Position numbers and translations under genes: made by a program
Assembly: GCA_024710675.1 (NCBI GenBank)
Contig: JANJUH010000063.1
Coordinates: 1-8,781 of the forward strand
DNA length: 8,781 bases
Reading direction: 5' to 3'
Source of the DNA: Lysobacterales bacterium
GTDB taxonomy: Bacteria; Pseudomonadota; Gammaproteobacteria; Xanthomonadales; SZUA-5
Notes under the pieces: model-generated
Told to the model about the DNA's origin: nothing
The model's input: only the letters and a program-made list of their open reading frames with translations
Database searches by the model: none
In this document: positions 1-7,095 of the stretch, one piece after another
Numbering within the stretch: the stretch's first letter is position 1
Layout: each line of letters starts with the position of its first letter

Positions 1-1167
1 GAGCGGCAGCAAAGCCACGGCCAGGCCCAGTTGCGGATACAGCCAAAGCCGCCACCACGATTGCGGCGCCCAGCGGCCCGAGTAGGCCAGGATCAGCCAC
101 GCCACGGCGCCGAAGGACAGCCAGAAACCGGCCCCGAGCGGCGCCAGCGGGTCGATCAGCAGCACTGCGACCAGCGCCAGCGAAAAACGCGTCCACCAGC
201 CCAGTTCGCGCCGCGTCAGCACGCCGGCGAGCATCACCGCAATGGTCAGGAAGGTGCGTTGGGTCGGCAGCGAGAAGCCGGCCAGCAGCGCGTACACCCC
301 GGCACTGGCCAGCGCCGCAAGCGCCATTCCCTGCGGACGCGGCCAGCGCAGGCCGAGCCCAGGAATCAGCCACCACAACAGCCAGGCGAGGCCGCCGCCG
401 ACCGCTGCGGCGAGGCCCACGTGCAGGCCGGAGATCGCGATCAGGTGCGTGGTGCCGGTGGCGCGGTAGAGATCCCAGCCTGCCTCGTCGATCTCGCGGG
501 TGTCGCCGATCGCCAGCGCCTTGACGAGCGCCCGCGAGCGGCCGGGTGAAAGCTCGGCGTCGATGTGCTCCGAGATCGCGGCGCGCAGGCCGTCAATGCC
601 GGGCCTCGCACAATCATCGACATGCACCCCCTCTCCGACGACATAGCCGGTGGCGCCGATGCCGAGCAAGGTGGCGTGGCGCTCGAAGTCGAAGCCGCCC
701 GGATTGACCAGACCGCGCGGGCGCTTGAGGCGTACGGTGAGGTCCAGGCAAGCACCCGGATCCAGTGCCCCGGCCGCCTCGTACCAGGACAGGCGCAGCC
801 GGCCGGGCACGCCCTCAGGCGCGTCGAGCACCGCGAGATCGAAGCGCAGCGAGCGCTCGCCAGCCACCGGCAGGCTGTCGATGCGTCCGCGCAGTTCGAT
901 ATCCCGGCCCTCGAGTACCGGCGCGAGGCGATCGCCCAGGCGGGCCTGCCCCGCGTGGACCGCCAGCGTGAGTCCCGCCAGCAAGGCCGCAAGCGGCGCC
1001 AGGCGGGACTCGCGCCAACATACGGCGAGCATGAGAACCAGCACGGCAAGCAGCCACCCGACCGGCGGCAACTCGGGAAGGGCCAGGACCAGCGCGGCGC
1101 CGACGGCGAAGGCGAAGCCCCAGGCAGGGCGGTAGCTGATCCGGGGCGCGTCCTGGCTCACGGGCAC
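1..1167 (-). CDS. comEC: ComEC/Rec2 DNA-uptake channel, N-terminal half (cut by window edge)
   Basis: ComEC is the inner-membrane channel that carries single-stranded DNA into the cytoplasm during natural transformation. The frame is open from a GTG at 1167 to base 1, giving 389 residues, about half of the usual 750-800. Hydrophobic segments lie at about 15-30, 33-49 and 56-70. A DUF4131/OB-like region follows (about 85-185) with the family string NPGGFDFE at 155-162. The Competence domain then begins: ALAIGD at 217-222, the hallmark HLIAISGLHVG at 241-251 and GFSLPTQRT at 297-305, followed by further membrane helices. The C-terminal metallo-beta-lactamase-like domain would lie beyond the left edge. 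The start is uncertain: GTG at 1167 and GTG at 1161 both follow the in-frame stop at 1185-1183. An ATG at 1032 would delete the first membrane segment. Only 10 bases separate it from the cyclophilin stop, so co-transcription is likely. Identity is secure; the start is moderate. Confidence 0.93.
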   Translation of the reverse strand, partial: MPVSQDAPRISYRPAWGFAFAVGAALVLALPELPPVGWLLAVLVLMLAVCWRESRLAPLAALLAGLTLAVHAGQARLGDRLAPVLEGRDIELRGRIDSLPVAGERSLRFDLAVLDAPEGVPGRLRLSWYEAAGALDPGACLDLTVRLKRPRGLVNPGGFDFERHATLLGIGATGYVVGEGVHVDDCARPGIDGLRAAISEHIDAELSPGRSRALVKALAIGDTREIDEAGWDLYRATGTTHLIAISGLHVGLAAAVGGGLAWLLWWLIPGLGLRWPRPQGMALAALASAGVYALLAGFSLPTQRTFLTIAVMLAGVLTRRELGWWTRFSLALVAVLLIDPLAPLGAGFWLSFGAVAWLILAYSGRWAPQSWWRLWLYPQLGLAVALLPL

Positions 1168-1177
1168 CCGGCTACGC

Positions 1178-2488
1178 CTACTTCAGTGTGCGCACCGGCA
1201 GCGGCACATTGCACAAATCGATGTGCCCGGCCGGAAACTTGTACCACTCGTCACGGCGGTTGCGGCGGGACTCGACCAGCGCTTCGAAGGTGGGCGTGTC
1301 GGTGCGCAAGACTTCGATCGCGCTGCGCTCGGCGGCCGGGACATCGGCGGCGACGCGTACGCGACGGATTGGTACGTGAGCCTCGCGATCGGCGTGGAAG
1401 CCCATCGCTTCGCGACCGCGCGGCAGGCTGGCCAGCAAGTCCATGCCCTGAAGCACACGGCCGGCGACGGTGATGTTGCGGTCGAGCTGGCGCGGCGCGT
1501 GGCCGATGACGACGTAGAGCTCGGTGCCGCCTCCCGAGTTGGGGTCGTTGTCGCGCCCAACGCCGAGCGTGCCATAACAGTGCGCGAGCCAGGCCCGTCC
1601 GCCACCGCGGGCCGCCGGAAAGCCATCGACGAAGCCCACGTCCAGCGCAAAGCCATCGCGATCCGGCAGCCGGGTGAAGCGCAGATCGGCCGTGTCCGGG
1701 CGCGTGAACTCCGCCGGCAAGGCGCGCTCCGCGTCGCCAACCGGACGCCGCTTGTCCTCGTCGCCGGCATCCGGATCGCCCCACTGCACGACGAAATTGT
1801 CCTGCACGCGCAGGATCGGCAGGCCATCGTAGTAGCCGCCGCGCGCGAGCTTCAGGATGTTGTCGACGTGGCGCGGCGCGAAGGCAGGAGCGAGTTCGAT
1901 GACCACGCGCCCGGTGTCGAGTTCGAGGTACAGCGTGCGCCCGGGATCGGGCCGGCGCCAATCGGCCGCTGTGCTGGCCTCCAGCACCTCGGCCATCGTC
2001 CTCGAGCCGGCAGCCGGCCGGGGCGCGGCCGCCCTGCCCTCACCGCTGCAGGCGCCTGGCGCGTAGTCGAAACGGAAATCCTTCTCGCCGGACGCGGTGG
2101 GGCCGGAGATCAGCGCGTGCAGGCCGCTGGCGTCGCGCCAGTACTCGATGCGCTGCGGAAAATCGTGCGCGGTGTTGGCGAAGACGATGCGCTGGGCCTC
2201 ACCTTCGATGCGCGGAAACGCCGTCTCGGCCTTGCCGCCGGGCTGGGCGAGGAAGACCGCTCTGCCTTCGCGCGCCTCGATGCGCATGAATTCGAAACCG
2301 GCGGTGCGATCCCCGGCCAAGGTTCGCGACATGCCGACGAGCACCCCGCCGGCCTCGCCCGTCCAGTGTTCCTCGAAACGCGTGCCACCGGCGTCATAGC
2401 ACCACGAGCCGGTCAGCCAGTCCAAGGGCTCGGCCGCGGCCGGCAGGCCGAGGACCATTCCCAGTGCCGCCAGCGCGCGCCGGGCCAT
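1178..2488 (-). CDS. Exported fusion: DUF6265-like domain plus cyclophilin-type peptidyl-prolyl isomerase
   Basis: Numbering is from the ATG at 2488 (436 residues); a GTG one codon upstream is also possible. Residues 1-19 look like a signal peptide ending in PAAA before E20, so the protein should be periplasmic. Residues about 21-147 resemble DUF6265: LDWLTGSW near the start and FANTAHDFPQRIEYWR at about 103-118. An Ala/Pro-rich linker (about 148-163) leads to the cyclophilin domain (about 165-380). Its core LRVQDNFVVQWGDP aligns with the canonical FHRVIPNFMVQGGDP, keeping R227, F232 and Q235 as equivalents of human CypA R55, F60 and Q63. The later GSQFF segment is replaced by GGTELY, so substrate binding may differ. 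The C-terminal tail, rich in conserved-looking residues (RRNRRDEWY, HIDLCNVPLPVR), matches what I recall of xanthomonad homologues. Expected role: proline isomerisation during folding of exported proteins. What the DUF6265 part does is unknown. It starts 4 bases after the dioxygenase stop without a clear ribosome site, suggesting translational coupling. Confidence 0.88.
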   Translation of the reverse strand: MARRALAALGMVLGLPAAAEPLDWLTGSWCYDAGGTRFEEHWTGEAGGVLVGMSRTLAGDRTAGFEFMRIEAREGRAVFLAQPGGKAETAFPRIEGEAQRIVFANTAHDFPQRIEYWRDASGLHALISGPTASGEKDFRFDYAPGACSGEGRAAAPRPAAGSRTMAEVLEASTAADWRRPDPGRTLYLELDTGRVVIELAPAFAPRHVDNILKLARGGYYDGLPILRVQDNFVVQWGDPDAGDEDKRRPVGDAERALPAEFTRPDTADLRFTRLPDRDGFALDVGFVDGFPAARGGGRAWLAHCYGTLGVGRDNDPNSGGGTELYVVIGHAPRQLDRNITVAGRVLQGMDLLASLPRGREAMGFHADREAHVPIRRVRVAADVPAAERSAIEVLRTDTPTFEALVESRRNRRDEWYKFPAGHIDLCNVPLPVRTLK

Positions 2489-2492
2489 CACG

Positions 2493-3425
2493 TCAGACCA
2501 GCCGGATTTCGCGCAGGCGTTCCATCAGGTAGTCGTGCGCGGTGATCGGCGTCGGATAGCGCGAAGGATTGTCGGCGCTGACGCAGTTCGGCAGCACATC
2601 GATCAGGAACTCGGGATTCGGGTGCAGGAAGAAAGGCACCGAGTAGCGCGGCTCACGCGCCTGCGGCCCCGGCGGGTTGACCACGCGGTGCGTGGTCGAC
2701 GGATACACGTGGTTGGTCAGGCGCTGCAGCATGTCGCCGATGTTCACGACGATGGTGTCGCCACTGGTCGTGATCGGCAGCCACTCGCCCTGGCGCGTCA
2801 GCACCTCCAGCCCCGCCGCACTGGCGCCGACCAGCAGCGTGATGAAGTTGATGTCCTCGTGCGCACCGGCGCGCACGTTCGGCACTTCGGGCGCGGTGAT
2901 CGGCGGATAGTGGATCGGGCGCAGGATCGAGTTGCCGTGGTCGATCTTGTCGTCGAACCAGTGCTCGGGCAGCTCGATGTGCAGCGCCAGCGCGCGCAAC
3001 ACCCGCGCGCCGAGTTGGTCGAGCGCCTGGTACAGGCCGTAACCGTATTCGCGGAACTCGGGCACCTCCTCCGGCCACAGGTTCTCCGGCATCACCTTCG
3101 CCCACTCGCTGTCGCGCGGGATCTCGCGACCGAAGTGCCAGAACTCCTTGAGGTCCGGGTACTGCGAGTCCTTGGCGGTCTCGACCATGAAGGGCGTGTA
3201 GCCCCGGGCACCGCCGCCACCCTTCACGTGGTAGCGCATCTTGGTTTCCGCCGGCAGCGCGAAGAAGCGAGCAAAGGCCTCGTAGGCCCCGTCGATCAGG
3301 CTGGCCGGAATGCCATGGCCACTGATGCCGCAGAAACCGTACTCACGGTAGGCGGCGCCGATCTCGGCAACGAAGGCGTCGCGATCGGTGTCGTAGCGAC
3401 GGATGTCGAGGGTGGGCACGCCCAT
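2493..3425 (-). CDS. 2-oxoglutarate/Fe(II)-dependent dioxygenase, isopenicillin N synthase superfamily
   Basis: This 310-residue protein is a cytoplasmic non-haem iron oxygenase of the usual family length (about 300-340). The N-terminal DIOX_N-type region has the pattern YGFCGISGHGIP at 29-40. The double-stranded beta-helix core carries the iron-binding triad H189, D191 (in AHEDINFITLL) and H246 (in STTHRVVNP), and the RxS motif R260-Y-S262 that normally binds the 2-oxoglutarate carboxylate. PFFLHPNPE follows at 264-272. With the RxS motif present, ordinary 2-oxoglutarate dependence is more likely than true isopenicillin N synthase chemistry. The substrate cannot be read from the sequence, and no beta-lactam or other biosynthetic genes are nearby. 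The ATG at 3425 has a GGAG ribosome site 7 bases upstream (3436-3433). It is the first gene of the putative three-gene minus-strand run leading to comEC. Confidence 0.93.
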   Translation of the reverse strand: MGVPTLDIRRYDTDRDAFVAEIGAAYREYGFCGISGHGIPASLIDGAYEAFARFFALPAETKMRYHVKGGGGARGYTPFMVETAKDSQYPDLKEFWHFGREIPRDSEWAKVMPENLWPEEVPEFREYGYGLYQALDQLGARVLRALALHIELPEHWFDDKIDHGNSILRPIHYPPITAPEVPNVRAGAHEDINFITLLVGASAAGLEVLTRQGEWLPITTSGDTIVVNIGDMLQRLTNHVYPSTTHRVVNPPGPQAREPRYSVPFFLHPNPEFLIDVLPNCVSADNPSRYPTPITAHDYLMERLREIRLV

Positions 3426-3463
3426 GGTGTGGCTCCGCTGCGAATGACGATCGGCGGAGGATA

Positions 3464-3542
3464 GCGAAGAGCGGCGCCGCGGGAACGGCGCCCTCCATTG
3501 CTCGCCATCAGGAGGGCGCCCGTCCCGGGCGCCGCTTCTCGC
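3464..3542. repeat. 79-base imperfect palindrome, REPIN-like or structured intergenic element
   Basis: This fills most of the 117-base gap between two minus-strand genes and begins directly after the stop codon of the 1088-residue gene. The outer arms 3464-3478 and 3528-3542 pair over 15 bases with two mismatches. The middle, 3480-3484 with 3523-3527, pairs perfectly. The inner arms 3487-3496 and 3511-3520 are a perfect 10-base inverted repeat around a 14-base loop. Each half also forms its own small hairpin: GGCGCC at 3473-3478 with 3487-3492, and an 8-base stem with a 3-base loop at 3515-3533. Two small hairpins in inverted arrangement is the layout of REP doublets (REPINs). It may also end transcription of the upstream gene, but no T-run follows the stem on the minus strand, so it is not a textbook intrinsic terminator. 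Only one copy is visible here. Confidence 0.7.
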
Positions 3543-6500
3543 TCACTCCACCGGCGGCGGCAGCGCCTGTCCCGGCGCCCATGGCGCACCCGCCGCAATC
3601 ACCTCGGCTTCCAGCGCCGGCAAGGTCTGCAACTGGAAGGTGCGCAACTGGGCGCCCAACTGCTTCCACTCGGACTCGGCGATCTCCAGGCTGTGTCGGT
3701 GCGCCGGCGTGGGCCCGTACGTCGAGTAGACGACGCCGAAGTAGGCGTGGAAGTAACGGTCGTACAGGGTCGGCGGCGCGGGCTCGTTGACGATCCCCTT
3801 GCTCGGATTGCCGCGGATCGCGGTCGACAGGTCCGCCCACTGCTGACGAACGGCCTCGTAGCGCGAATCGAGCTGCGCTCCGCCCTGCGAGCGCGCCAGC
3901 GCCTTGGCCAGGTCGGCGAGGCGCTGATCGACCGCCGGAAGCAGCAGCGCGGCAGCCGACAGGCCACGGTTCATCGCCGCAATGCGCTGGCCAAAGGCAA
4001 CGATCTCCTCGACCGGCGCGCCGGGCAGCGCCCCCGTCCGCATCCGCTCGACGTACACCGCCACCGGGCCGGCGAGGCGTCGCCACTGGCCGTCGACGCG
4101 GGCTTCCAGCGTGGCTTCATAACGGCCAGGCGCCGCCAGCGGCCCGAGGGGTTCGGGCGCAAAGTAGCTGGGCGGCGTGCCAATGGCATCGAGCGCCGGG
4201 TAACGCAGGTCCCATGCCACGCGGTGCACGCCGGCCTTCACCGGGCCCGGAACGCGACGGATGAGCTGTCCTGCACCATCGCGAACCACCACCATCACCT
4301 CCGGCGCCCACTCCCGGCGCTCGGCCTCGAGCGCATCGAAGCCCGGCACCGGCGTGTCCTTGCCGGCTGCCACGAGCGGCTTTTCGGCCTTCTTGCGACG
4401 CTCGCCGCGGCTCTCGAGGCCCTCGCGCAGGTGATAGGTGAACACCGCTCCGAAGGGCGGATTCGGGGCCACGAAGTAGTCGTCACCCTGGTAAGCCTTG
4501 CCCGCACCGCCGAGGGTACGCCGCGGGATGTACCAGAGCGCCTTGCGCGGCGCGTACAGCGCCGCTTCGGCCGTAAGCGTCTCGCGCGCCATGGCACGCA
4601 GTGGCGAGTAGTCATCGAGCACCAGGAAGCCGCGCCCGAAGGTGGCCGCGACCAGGTCATCCTCGCGGCGCTGGATGGCCAGGTCACGCACGGCGATCGT
4701 CGGTGCTTCGCCAGCCAGCTTCACCCAGCGTTTGCCGGCGTCGATGCTGACGAACACGCCGAACTCGGTGGCGGCGAAGAAGAGCCGCGGCTCGACGTGA
4801 TCCTGCACGATGCGCCACACCAGGTGCCGCGCCGGCAAATCGCCGACCATGCTGCGCCAACTACGACCGCGATCGTTCGAGACCAGCAGGAAGGGACGGA
4901 AATCGCCCTCCTTGTGGTTGTCGAGCGCGACGTAGACGGTATCGACGTCAAAGAGATCGGCCTTGATGTCATTGACGAAGGCGCGCGCGGGCACGCCCGG
5001 CAGCTTGCCGACCTCGATCCGCCGCCAGTTCGCGCCGCCGTCCTCGGAGACCTGGATCAGGCCGTCATCGGTGCCTGCATAGAGCAGCCCATCCTGCTTC
5101 GGCGATTCCGCGAGCGAGGTGATCGTCGCGAAATCGCTCATGGCAAAGAGATCCCAGGACGAATCCCAGCTCTGCTGGCGACCCATCATCGGCATCCGCA
5201 GGCGGTCCTGGCCGCGGCTCAGGTCACCGGAGATGGCCCGCCAGGAATCCCCGCGATCATCCGAGCGCCAGACCCGCTGCGAGGCGTGGTAGATGCGCTT
5301 GGGATCATGCGGACTGACCAGGATCGGCGCATCCCAGTTGAAACGCTCCGGCGCATCGCCCGGTTCGGGCTGTGGCTTGATGTAGACGATCTCGCCGGTC
5401 GTCCGGTCGAAGCGCGCGAGATTGCCCTGCTGCCACTGCGAATACACGATGTCCGGATTGCCGGGTTCGGTGGCGGGCTGGTGGCCATCGCCACCCAGGG
5501 TCACGAACCAGTCGTCGTTGCGGATGCCGTTCTCGCTGTCGGTGCGGCTCGGGCCGCCCTGGGTCAGGTTGTCCTGGGTACCGCCGTAGACGTTGTAGAA
5601 GGGCGTGTCGTCGTCGACCGCCACCTTGTAGAACTGGGTCACCGACAGATTCTTGATGTAGCGCCAGCTCTGGGCCAGATCGAGCGATTCGTAGAGGCCA
5701 CCATCCGAGCCCACCAGCAGGTAGTCGGGGTCGTCGCTGCGGAAGGCCAGCGCATGGTCGTCGACGTGCTTGTGCCGCGTGTTGATCGGCGCGAAGCTCC
5801 GTCCGCCATCGTTGCTGACCTGCAGGATCACGTCAGCGAGATAAATGCGGTCGAAGGCGTGCGGGCTGGGAAAGAGCTCGACGTAGTAGTGCGGGCCGGT
5901 GCCACCGGAGATCGTGTCCGACATCTTGGCCCAGCTCGCCCCACGGTCGGCCGAGCGCCATACGCCACCGGTGCGGCGCTCGAGCTCGATGGCCGCATAG
6001 AGCACATCCGGCTGCTGCGGCGAGATCGCCAGCGCGATCTTGCCCATCGGACCCTCGGGCAGGCCCTTGGCGAGCTTTTCCCAGGTCTCGCCGCCATCGA
6101 GCGAGCGATGGATCGCCGACTCGGGACCGCCGCCGACATAGGCCGCGACGCTGCGCTGCCGCTGCCAGGTGGAGGCATACAGGCGATCGGGATCGCGCGG
6201 ATCAATCACCACATCGGAAACGCCGGTGTGCGGTCCGGCCGCCAGTACTTGCTTCCAGCTGTCGCCGCCGTCCGTGCTCTTGTATAGCCCACGCTCGCCG
6301 CCACCAGACCAGAGTCCACCATGCGCGGCCACCCAGAGCGTATTCGGATCCTCGGGGTGGACGATGATCCTGCCAATGCGCTCGCTGCTCTTCAGCCCCT
6401 TGTGCTGCCAGCTGGCACCCGCATCGTGGCTGACGTAGACGCCGTCGCCGTAGCCGGCGTGGCGTCCGCCGATGTTCTCACCGGTGCCGACCCAGATCGT

Positions 6501-6809
6501 GTGGCGATTGTTGGGATCGATCGTCACCGTGCCGATCGAGTAACTGCCCTGCCCGTCAAACAGGCTGGTCCAGGTGGTGCCGGCATTGGTCGTCTTCCAC
6601 ACCCCACCCGAACCCACGGCCACGTACCAGAGATTGGGGTCCGCCGGATCGATCGCGATGTCCTGCACGCGTCCGCTCATCAGCGCCGGACCGATCGAGC
6701 GCCAGGCCAGGCCCTTCAAGGCCTCTTCGTTCAACGGCTCCCTCTTGTCCTCCGCCGCATGGACCGGCGTGGTGAGGGTGAACAACAGCACAGGCAGCAG
6801 CAGGCGCAT
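3543..6809 (-). CDS. Exported sortilin/Vps10-like beta-propeller protein with Asp-box (BNR) repeats
   Basis: This 1088-residue protein has a signal peptide at 1-18 (hydrophobic run, VHA before A19), so it should be periplasmic or secreted. Residues about 35-735 are a large beta-propeller. I count eleven Asp-box motifs (S/T-x-D/N-x-G-x-S/T-W or variants), starting at 73, 127, 178, 236, 286, 332, 375, 516, 588, 644 and 688; typical ones are STDGGDSW and SDDRGDSW. This matches the Sortilin/Vps10 N-terminal type of bacterial proteins often labelled glycosyl hydrolase or BNR/WD40-like. Residues about 835-920 look like a beta-sandwich (VMVVVRDGAGQLIRRVPGPV, then AWDLRYP), possibly FlgD-Ig-like. Residues about 930-1075 are mostly helical and charged. 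No enzyme active site is apparent and I assign no reaction; protein or peptide binding at the cell surface is only a guess. The ATG at 6809 has a strong GGAGG ribosome site at 6821-6817, 7 bases upstream. It appears to be transcribed alone, divergently from rnfB. Confidence 0.9.
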   Translation of the reverse strand: MRLLLPVLLFTLTTPVHAAEDKREPLNEEALKGLAWRSIGPALMSGRVQDIAIDPADPNLWYVAVGSGGVWKTTNAGTTWTSLFDGQGSYSIGTVTIDPNNRHTIWVGTGENIGGRHAGYGDGVYVSHDAGASWQHKGLKSSERIGRIIVHPEDPNTLWVAAHGGLWSGGGERGLYKSTDGGDSWKQVLAAGPHTGVSDVVIDPRDPDRLYASTWQRQRSVAAYVGGGPESAIHRSLDGGETWEKLAKGLPEGPMGKIALAISPQQPDVLYAAIELERRTGGVWRSADRGASWAKMSDTISGGTGPHYYVELFPSPHAFDRIYLADVILQVSNDGGRSFAPINTRHKHVDDHALAFRSDDPDYLLVGSDGGLYESLDLAQSWRYIKNLSVTQFYKVAVDDDTPFYNVYGGTQDNLTQGGPSRTDSENGIRNDDWFVTLGGDGHQPATEPGNPDIVYSQWQQGNLARFDRTTGEIVYIKPQPEPGDAPERFNWDAPILVSPHDPKRIYHASQRVWRSDDRGDSWRAISGDLSRGQDRLRMPMMGRQQSWDSSWDLFAMSDFATITSLAESPKQDGLLYAGTDDGLIQVSEDGGANWRRIEVGKLPGVPARAFVNDIKADLFDVDTVYVALDNHKEGDFRPFLLVSNDRGRSWRSMVGDLPARHLVWRIVQDHVEPRLFFAATEFGVFVSIDAGKRWVKLAGEAPTIAVRDLAIQRREDDLVAATFGRGFLVLDDYSPLRAMARETLTAEAALYAPRKALWYIPRRTLGGAGKAYQGDDYFVAPNPPFGAVFTYHLREGLESRGERRKKAEKPLVAAGKDTPVPGFDALEAERREWAPEVMVVVRDGAGQLIRRVPGPVKAGVHRVAWDLRYPALDAIGTPPSYFAPEPLGPLAAPGRYEATLEARVDGQWRRLAGPVAVYVERMRTGALPGAPVEEIVAFGQRIAAMNRGLSAAALLLPAVDQRLADLAKALARSQGGAQLDSRYEAVRQQWADLSTAIRGNPSKGIVNEPAPPTLYDRYFHAYFGVVYSTYGPTPAHRHSLEIAESEWKQLGAQLRTFQLQTLPALEAEVIAAGAPWAPGQALPPPVE

Positions 6810-6836
6810 GGGCGGGCCTCCGATCGGGACCAGCCG

Positions 6837-6842
6837 AGGCTA
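6837..6842 (-). promoter_or_regulatory. Possible -10 box (TAGCCT) of the propeller gene
   Basis: On the minus strand TAGCCT fits the loose TAnnnT pattern and would put a transcription start near 6830, giving a leader of about 20 bases that contains the GGAGG ribosome site. No good -35 box stands at 16-18 bases: TTGCGC at 6869-6864 is 21 bases away. The surrounding nine bases, GCTAGCCTC, recur just upstream of rnfB on the other strand. Weak evidence. Confidence 0.25.
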
Positions 6843-6909
6843 GCTCAGCACGCGACCGGAACCGCGCAAAAGGCGTGAAGAACGCGGCAAGGGGTGTGAC
6901 GTCGCGAGC

Positions 6910-6928
6910 GGGACTGGGGGCTGGGGCG
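6910..6928 (+). repeat. Left arm of a 19-base G-rich inverted repeat
   Basis: These 19 bases (GGGACTGGGGGCTGGGGCG) are the exact reverse complement of 7094-7112. They consist of G-runs spaced by ACT and CT. The two arms lie about 165 bases apart, one near each end of the divergent gap. Confidence 0.85.
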
Positions 6929-6978
6929 TGTGCGCGGCGGGCATTCGGCCAGAGCTATGGCTCGTCGCAGGCGCCCCG

Positions 6979-6993
6979 AGAGCGGGGCTGGGG
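6979..6993 (+). repeat. Second G-rich arm, inverted partner at 7110-7124
   Basis: These 15 bases (AGAGCGGGGCTGGGG) are the exact reverse complement of 7110-7124. The partner overlaps the other right arm (7094-7112) by three bases, so the single right-hand block 7094-7124 contains partners for both separate left-hand pieces. Confidence 0.8.
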
Positions 6994-7017
6994 TGAGCGC
7001 CGTGAGGTCTCAGGACA

Positions 7018-7095
7018 CGATTGCGGTCCGGCGCCAATGGCATGAAGGTGCACCCATTGCCCTGGCATGGCTTGCCGCAAGCACCCGCGCAATCG
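7018..7095 (+). other. Candidate three-way-junction stem-loop structure
   Basis: Three perfect helices nest here. The closing stem is CGATTGCG (7018-7025) with CGCAATCG (7088-7095), 8 pairs. One inner hairpin is CAATGG (7035-7040) with CCATTG (7054-7059), 6 pairs around a 13-base loop. The second is GCTTG (7070-7074) with CAAGC (7078-7082), 5 pairs around a CCG loop. It lies 67-144 bases upstream of the rnfB start, so it could be in a 5' leader, a small RNA, or simply part of a degraded repeat element. It matches no tRNA or known riboswitch that I recognise. Confidence 0.35.

Noticed and set aside
2493..3425. True isopenicillin N synthase and a beta-lactam cluster
   Set aside because: Superfamily motifs are present, but the RxS pattern points to general 2-oxoglutarate enzymes and no biosynthetic neighbours are seen.
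565..3464. Long plus-strand open frames opposite comEC, the cyclophilin and the dioxygenase (565-1473, 1223-2545, 2535-3464)
   Set aside because: Same codon-register artefact: all three begin in the phase complementary to the real genes, and their translations show no recognisable motif.
3464..3542. Classical Rho-independent terminator
   Set aside because: The hairpin is strong, but the minus-strand sequence after it is not T-rich.
3498..6287. 929-codon open frame on the plus strand opposite the propeller gene
   Set aside because: It is in exact codon register with the minus-strand gene, so its stops would need TTA, CTA or TCA codons there, which are avoided at high G+C. Its product is rich in Arg/His/Val with no domain, whereas the minus strand gives a signal peptide, Asp-boxes and a good ribosome site.
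3543..6809. Sialidase or glycosyl hydrolase function for the Asp-box protein
   Set aside because: Asp-boxes are structural propeller motifs shared by many folds. No sialidase FRIP motif or arginine triad was recognised, and the overall pattern fits Vps10-like proteins better.
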